In this document: in pieces, positions 55,586-60,000 of the stretch
Layout of the letters: every line of letters starts with the position of its first letter
How positions within the stretch are numbered: the stretch's first letter is position 1
Notes under the pieces: generated by a model
Seen by the model: only the letters and a program-made list of their open reading frames with translations
Database searches by the model: none
Told to the model about the DNA's origin: nothing
Assembly: GCF_029227915.1 (NCBI RefSeq)
Contig: NC_079881.1
Span: 15,911,501 to 15,971,500, forward strand
Reading direction: 5' to 3'
DNA: 60,000 bases
From: Hydractinia symbiolongicarpus
Taxonomy: Eukaryota > Cnidaria > Hydrozoa > Anthoathecata > Hydractiniidae
Program-made: the position numbers and the translations under genes

Positions 55586-58471
55586 TTGTGCTACGAACAA
55601 GTCAATGCGGATGATATTGGTTGATAATGTAAAGGAATGTTCGACGAAAATATTTTCAAAACCGAACGTTTTTTTTTTATTCTTAAAATGTGCAGTTTTT
55701 GGAAAGCATTGCGTGTCGTCAACCTCGTGCCCAGGACTATTCGCTTCTCAAGGGCGCTGTGTTTTTGATAGTTCTAGCGTCGTCACGGTAAAAGTTGGTG
55801 AAATCTAATTTGCAGTGTCGCACGAGAAGTGTGCAGTGTCTATAAAAAGTGCGCATTATATTGAAATTTCTGAGCCATGCGTAGCCTTTGAACAGAGCGG
55901 AGAATGTGGGCTACTATAGAGAACATTGCGCTATTTATGCATAGGAAGCTTTCTAAACCAGACACCTATGAGAGATGCACCAAATTTGTTTTGTCTTGAA
56001 TTCAAGAAGAAATAATAACCAGATCCATCGTTTCAGACTGTGTAAATATTTCTTAATACTTATTAACTTGGCATTATTTTACATTCTTTTATTCATGTAT
56101 TTTCTATTTTTTTACAACAACTTTTTCTCCTTAAGAATATTTATAACTTTCTTTTTAACCAGCCAAATAATTTACTTATAACCCTTCACATAATAATTAC
56201 AAGGTGGTTACCATCCTGAACCCCTTGATTAACTAATTGACAGTTCGAATTTGAAAGTTTAGATAAATACAGCTAGTTTTTCTCCACCTACCTTTAGCGT
56301 AAACATTTTTGAGGACCTTTTTTTCCCTTCTTCTCAGAAAAGTGCAATTTGGGAAACTAGGACACAAAAGTTTCGTTTAAAAATTAAAACATTTAAAATC
56401 GCCCTGGAAAGTTAAAAAATCATAGCATAGTTCTTACGTTTTTCAATTAGGTATTTAACATGTCAATCCTTTTTCTTCTAGTATCCTGATACGCATTCGC
56501 TAAATTAAAATCCGCTTAATTAGAACTTTTGTTATTGCAAACAAATTTGGGTTCAGATACAAAGTCTTAAATGCTGCTTAATTCGACCTTTTTGAATTCA
56601 AACTACTTTTTGTTCCGGGTCGACCTACGTTAACGTAATATTCACGTTGTTAAGATTTCGGATTACATCCGAGACCTTATTAAAACGGGCGGTCTTTTTC
56701 TCCTTCTTCTTCTTTTTCTTCTTCGACCGATTTTTAACCGACTGCCGTAACGTCACGACTTTTAAAGTCTGACCTGACCCCGAGTCCTAGCTCTACGCCA
56801 GTTATGTGCGTATCTTAGTATTCGTGATATTGGGAAAGAATAAAGACTAGAATAAAGACTAGATGCTCTTTTAAATCTTCATTTCCAGTTACGTTTTAAC
56901 TAGGCGGATTTTTGTCAACACTAAACCGAGCTCTAGGGGTTAAGGTACGAGTCGTTTTTCAGTTTTGTCAGAGATAGTCGCCATAAAAATGGCTCAAAAG
57001 CTACAAAGCAGTAAACAAAACTCTCTGTTTTCAAATGTCTTACACCTTGAGTTCTTCGAACAAGGATAAAACAAATCATAGGCACAAGAAAAAGAATAGT
57101 GTGGGTAATCGGCCATTCCGGCCGTAATGAAAAGTTACTTAAAAAAACTAGGGTTGCTGGAAAATAAGGGTACCAATTTTGTAACATAGCTACGAAAAGG
57201 AGAATTTGACTCTTCATAGAAGATTTTGATGAAATTATAGAAGCTGTAGCTATCTAATTTTATACTTAGAAGTTTTAGCTAGCTAGCTCAAGTTTTCGTG
57301 TTTTCATGAGGTAGCTAGCTATATCCAGAAAACTGCAGGATTAGCATCTGACCAACTGTGTCACCAAGTTTTTTTTAAAAAAAATGTAAATTTGATTGTT
57401 TCCTAACTTTTGGCATATATACATAATATGTATAATATGGTTTACTAAGTTGTCATAGCTAGCTCTTATATTTATATCTGCTTAAAAGATATAGGTGTCA
57501 TTATTTAGCAGAGAGTCGAACAAGATTGACCACAATCATAATATCATTTTAGCCATAAAAAATTTTGAGACAGGAAAGCTCACAATTAAGTTTTAGACAG
57601 TATTGCTAGCTATGAGAGGAGTATTTGGTTAAGTCACAGCACATGTTCTGTTTTGATGTCTTGTTGGAACGTGATATAAAAACAGCTATGCTTATAACTA
57701 CAAAATTATAAAGAACATTATTATAGCCCTTTTTGTTGAGGAAGTTCTTGTAACCTCCTAGGTAACCTCACCAAAAGACTTAGTTGCACGAAATGTAGTG
57801 CTGGTGACAGAAAGCAGTTAAATATGCAGGTATTGATGTTGTTGTGTGATCAAAAAAAGTTAATCAATATCCTTACTTATCCATGGCATCATAATAAACT
57901 CTAAGTGAGGTGTTGTATTTAATAATTAAGGTGTAAAAGGGCTATGTATCTTCCTTGTCTTTAGTTTCCTGTTTTTATTTTTACACAATTTTACACAAAT
58001 TTGGAAAAAAGTTTCTGTCGTATGATATCTTACAAAGAATATCGAATTTTGAGCACGTAGTAATATGTTTAATACTGTCATGGCCAAAACTTCTGGAACA
58101 TTGATTTTTACCAAATCAACTAAATAATTCTCAAACAAACACTAGATAAATTGCAAAAATATTTAAATTTCTTAAAGACGACGAGCAAAAGATGTTTAAA
58201 GAACGCATTTACTTGATTTTCATACTCTGTCTACAGATGTTGAATAAGCCTGCCGCTACCTTAGGACTTTTAATATTAGTACATGCTGGTAAACTTAGCA
58301 AAATTTTCTGAAAGAACTCCGAACCAATTAATCCCAGTAACTAAAACTTTAACAAAACCAGCAATCTCCGTTGTTTGCATGGACCCTACTGCGTTCGACC
58401 CTACTGCGTTGCGACTTTACAGCCTCCTGTCGCTATTTTTCTGTAGCGCCTGATTAAACGGTTTACAATAA
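55586..58471. other. No gene seen
   Basis: About 2.9 kb of AT-rich sequence. The short frames at 55605, 55975, 56933 and 57926 show no known domain. TAGCTAGC-rich patches occur near 57270 and 57450, and a palindrome TCGGCCATTCCGGCCG lies near 57110. Confidence 0.5.
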
Positions 58472-59090
58472 TACAGATACTGCGTCTGTCTGTTTGTAAC
58501 AGGCAAAGTGAATGTCTTCATTTTCCTTTCATGTTGCCGAAAAATGAATGTCTAATATGTTAAATTTTTTGACGTTACAGCGCGACAAATAATAACCGGA
58601 TTCCGTCTGTCTGCTTGTGGGCGGGAAAAATGCCATGTCACGGAAACACGAAATGCGATATAAAAAGGACGGGTGACCCCGTGAATTTTTCCACGGGTTG
58701 ACGACTAGTCGCTTTAATAACAGCCGTATTTTGTCTGTGTGTCCGCGAGAGCCGTGTCCCGTAACGGAATCACGAAATTTTTATAATGCGCACTAATACC
58801 AAATGCGATATATTTTTTTCCACTTTGTTACGACAGGTGAATTTAAAGGACGAGCGAACCCGAGAATTTTTCTACGGGCTAACGACTTCTCTTTAATAAT
58901 AGCCGTATTCCGTCTGTCTGTTTGTGCGTCTGTTTGTCTTTTCGTTACGGAAACACGAAGAGAGATATAAAAAGGACGGGCGGGCCCGTGGATTTTTCCA
59001 CGTTCTACCGACTAGTCTCTGTAATAATAGCCGTATTTTGTCTGTCTGTATGCGAGAAAAACGTCGTGCTACGGGCACACAAACAAATAA
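58472..59090 (+). mobile_element. Head-to-tail Helitron array
   Basis: A 5' fragment (58472-58585, matching the reverse of the block at 39900-39990) is followed by units at about 58586-58708, 58709-58887, 58888-59015 and a truncated one from 59016. Units have the GCCGTATTTTGTCTGTCTG 5' block, the ATATAAAAAGGACGGG block and the CCCGTGG/CCACGGG hairpin before ACTAG. The CTAG ends at 58708 and 59015 are followed directly by TC of the next unit. The junction at 58887 has lost its CTAG. Confidence 0.82.
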
Positions 59091-60000
59091 TGTAGAATTT
59101 CAAAACTTCTCAAAAAGTATCAAATTTTATGTGTACATTCTTTCTGCTTATGAGTGAAATCAAATTACCCTGTTCATAAATCCAAAAATTTGTGTCATTG
59201 GCTCACTCCGTAACCTATACTGAGGTGTTCTTGTGATATATATCGGAATTAATACATCTTTCCCGAAAATATGAATACCATAATTGAATTCAGCATAGTT
59301 TGTTTAATTTATGTGTAAAGGTTTAACTTGATACGCCAACAGAAAGTGCTATTTTGAGGAGATATATATCACAGTTAAAGTATTCTTAATGCTCAAGTTA
59401 CCATGTCCCGCCTCGTTTTCAAAAAGAGTTTGGACATGCCACAAATCTTTAAATTAGAATAGCAGGTTGTTTACTTGCTGCATTGTTTTGAAATTTTCTT
59501 TGTTTATGACATTTTTGATAAGGAATTCAAATCTGTTGTCCGTTTTTCATAAAACTCAACAGAAAAAGTTGCGGCACATCAAAAGAATAAGTCTCGGGAA
59601 AGGTGTATTGTCTTCGAAAATCAAAATAACAAAAATGCTATAGTTAAATGACACAACAAAATTATTTTTATTTTATTACTTACTAAACCAATTCTTGAGT
59701 AAAGATAAAGAAAATAAAGATTTGCAAACAATGTTTTTGTTGAAAGTTTCATTCTTTTTCTATCAAATTTGGCGCCATGTCATCACAACAAACTTCTTCG
59801 TTCGAAGCTGGACGTATGTTGTGTAAAAGCGAAAATACGAAAATATATAAAAATATATATAAAATGCTGGCACTACGTCTGTAGTTAAAGATTTTATTTT
59901 TGATCTTTATTGTTATGTACATCTCAAACTAGCTTCTTTTTTCCCACACAGCCATAAAAGCGTTTTAAAAATGTTGCTAAGTTAGTTGTGTGTCGTTATA
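59091..60000. other. No gene seen
   Basis: AT-rich end of the window. Nothing recognisable. Confidence 0.5.

Overview
The window looks like AT-rich nuclear DNA of a metazoan, most likely a cnidarian. It has one spliced eukaryotic gene (protein disulfide isomerase, seven exons with GT-AG introns) surrounded almost entirely by transposable elements: Polinton/Maverick, DIRS, Helitrons, a tRNA-headed SINE, Harbinger, and pogo-, MULE- and piggyBac-like elements. The cnidarian assignment is inferred from the element mix and my memory of similar Polinton proteins. The sequence alone does not prove the species.

Layout. 1-21.5 kb carries no convincing host gene. It holds minisatellites (211-356, 2222-2660, 13287-14264), small Helitrons (1435, 6627, 21242), a SINE (5146), short inverted-repeat elements (5743, 6931, 19856), a 5-kb element with repetitive termini (9288-14483) that contains a 2-kb element (10528-12574), and a pogo-like element (15857-19324) that contains an element with perfect 73-bp inverted repeats (16050-18833).

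The centre, 21.6-43 kb, is a nest of elements. A decayed DIRS-type retroelement on the minus strand (42960 down to 21584) is split inside its tyrosine recombinase gene by an 18.5-kb Polinton (21894-40416). The Polinton carries protein-primed DNA polymerase B, a DDE integrase, the major and minor capsid proteins, a fragment of the packaging ATPase and seven uncharacterised accessory genes. No maturation protease is visible. Its polymerase gene is split by a 3.1-kb transposon (24590-27700), and its right terminal repeat is split by three abutting Helitrons (37504-40112). Most Polinton genes carry frameshifts or stops, so this copy looks dead. The many one-base changes in A-runs could partly be assembly error.

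43.6-60 kb holds a Harbinger-like element with a MADF-like fragment (43594-44177), the protein disulfide isomerase gene (45245-49132, plus strand), a 2.4-kb element with repetitive ends and a broken multi-exon gene (52063-54446), a 0.64-kb inverted-repeat element (54947-55585), and a head-to-tail Helitron array (58472-59090). The only gene here that I would expect to make a functional host protein is the disulfide isomerase.
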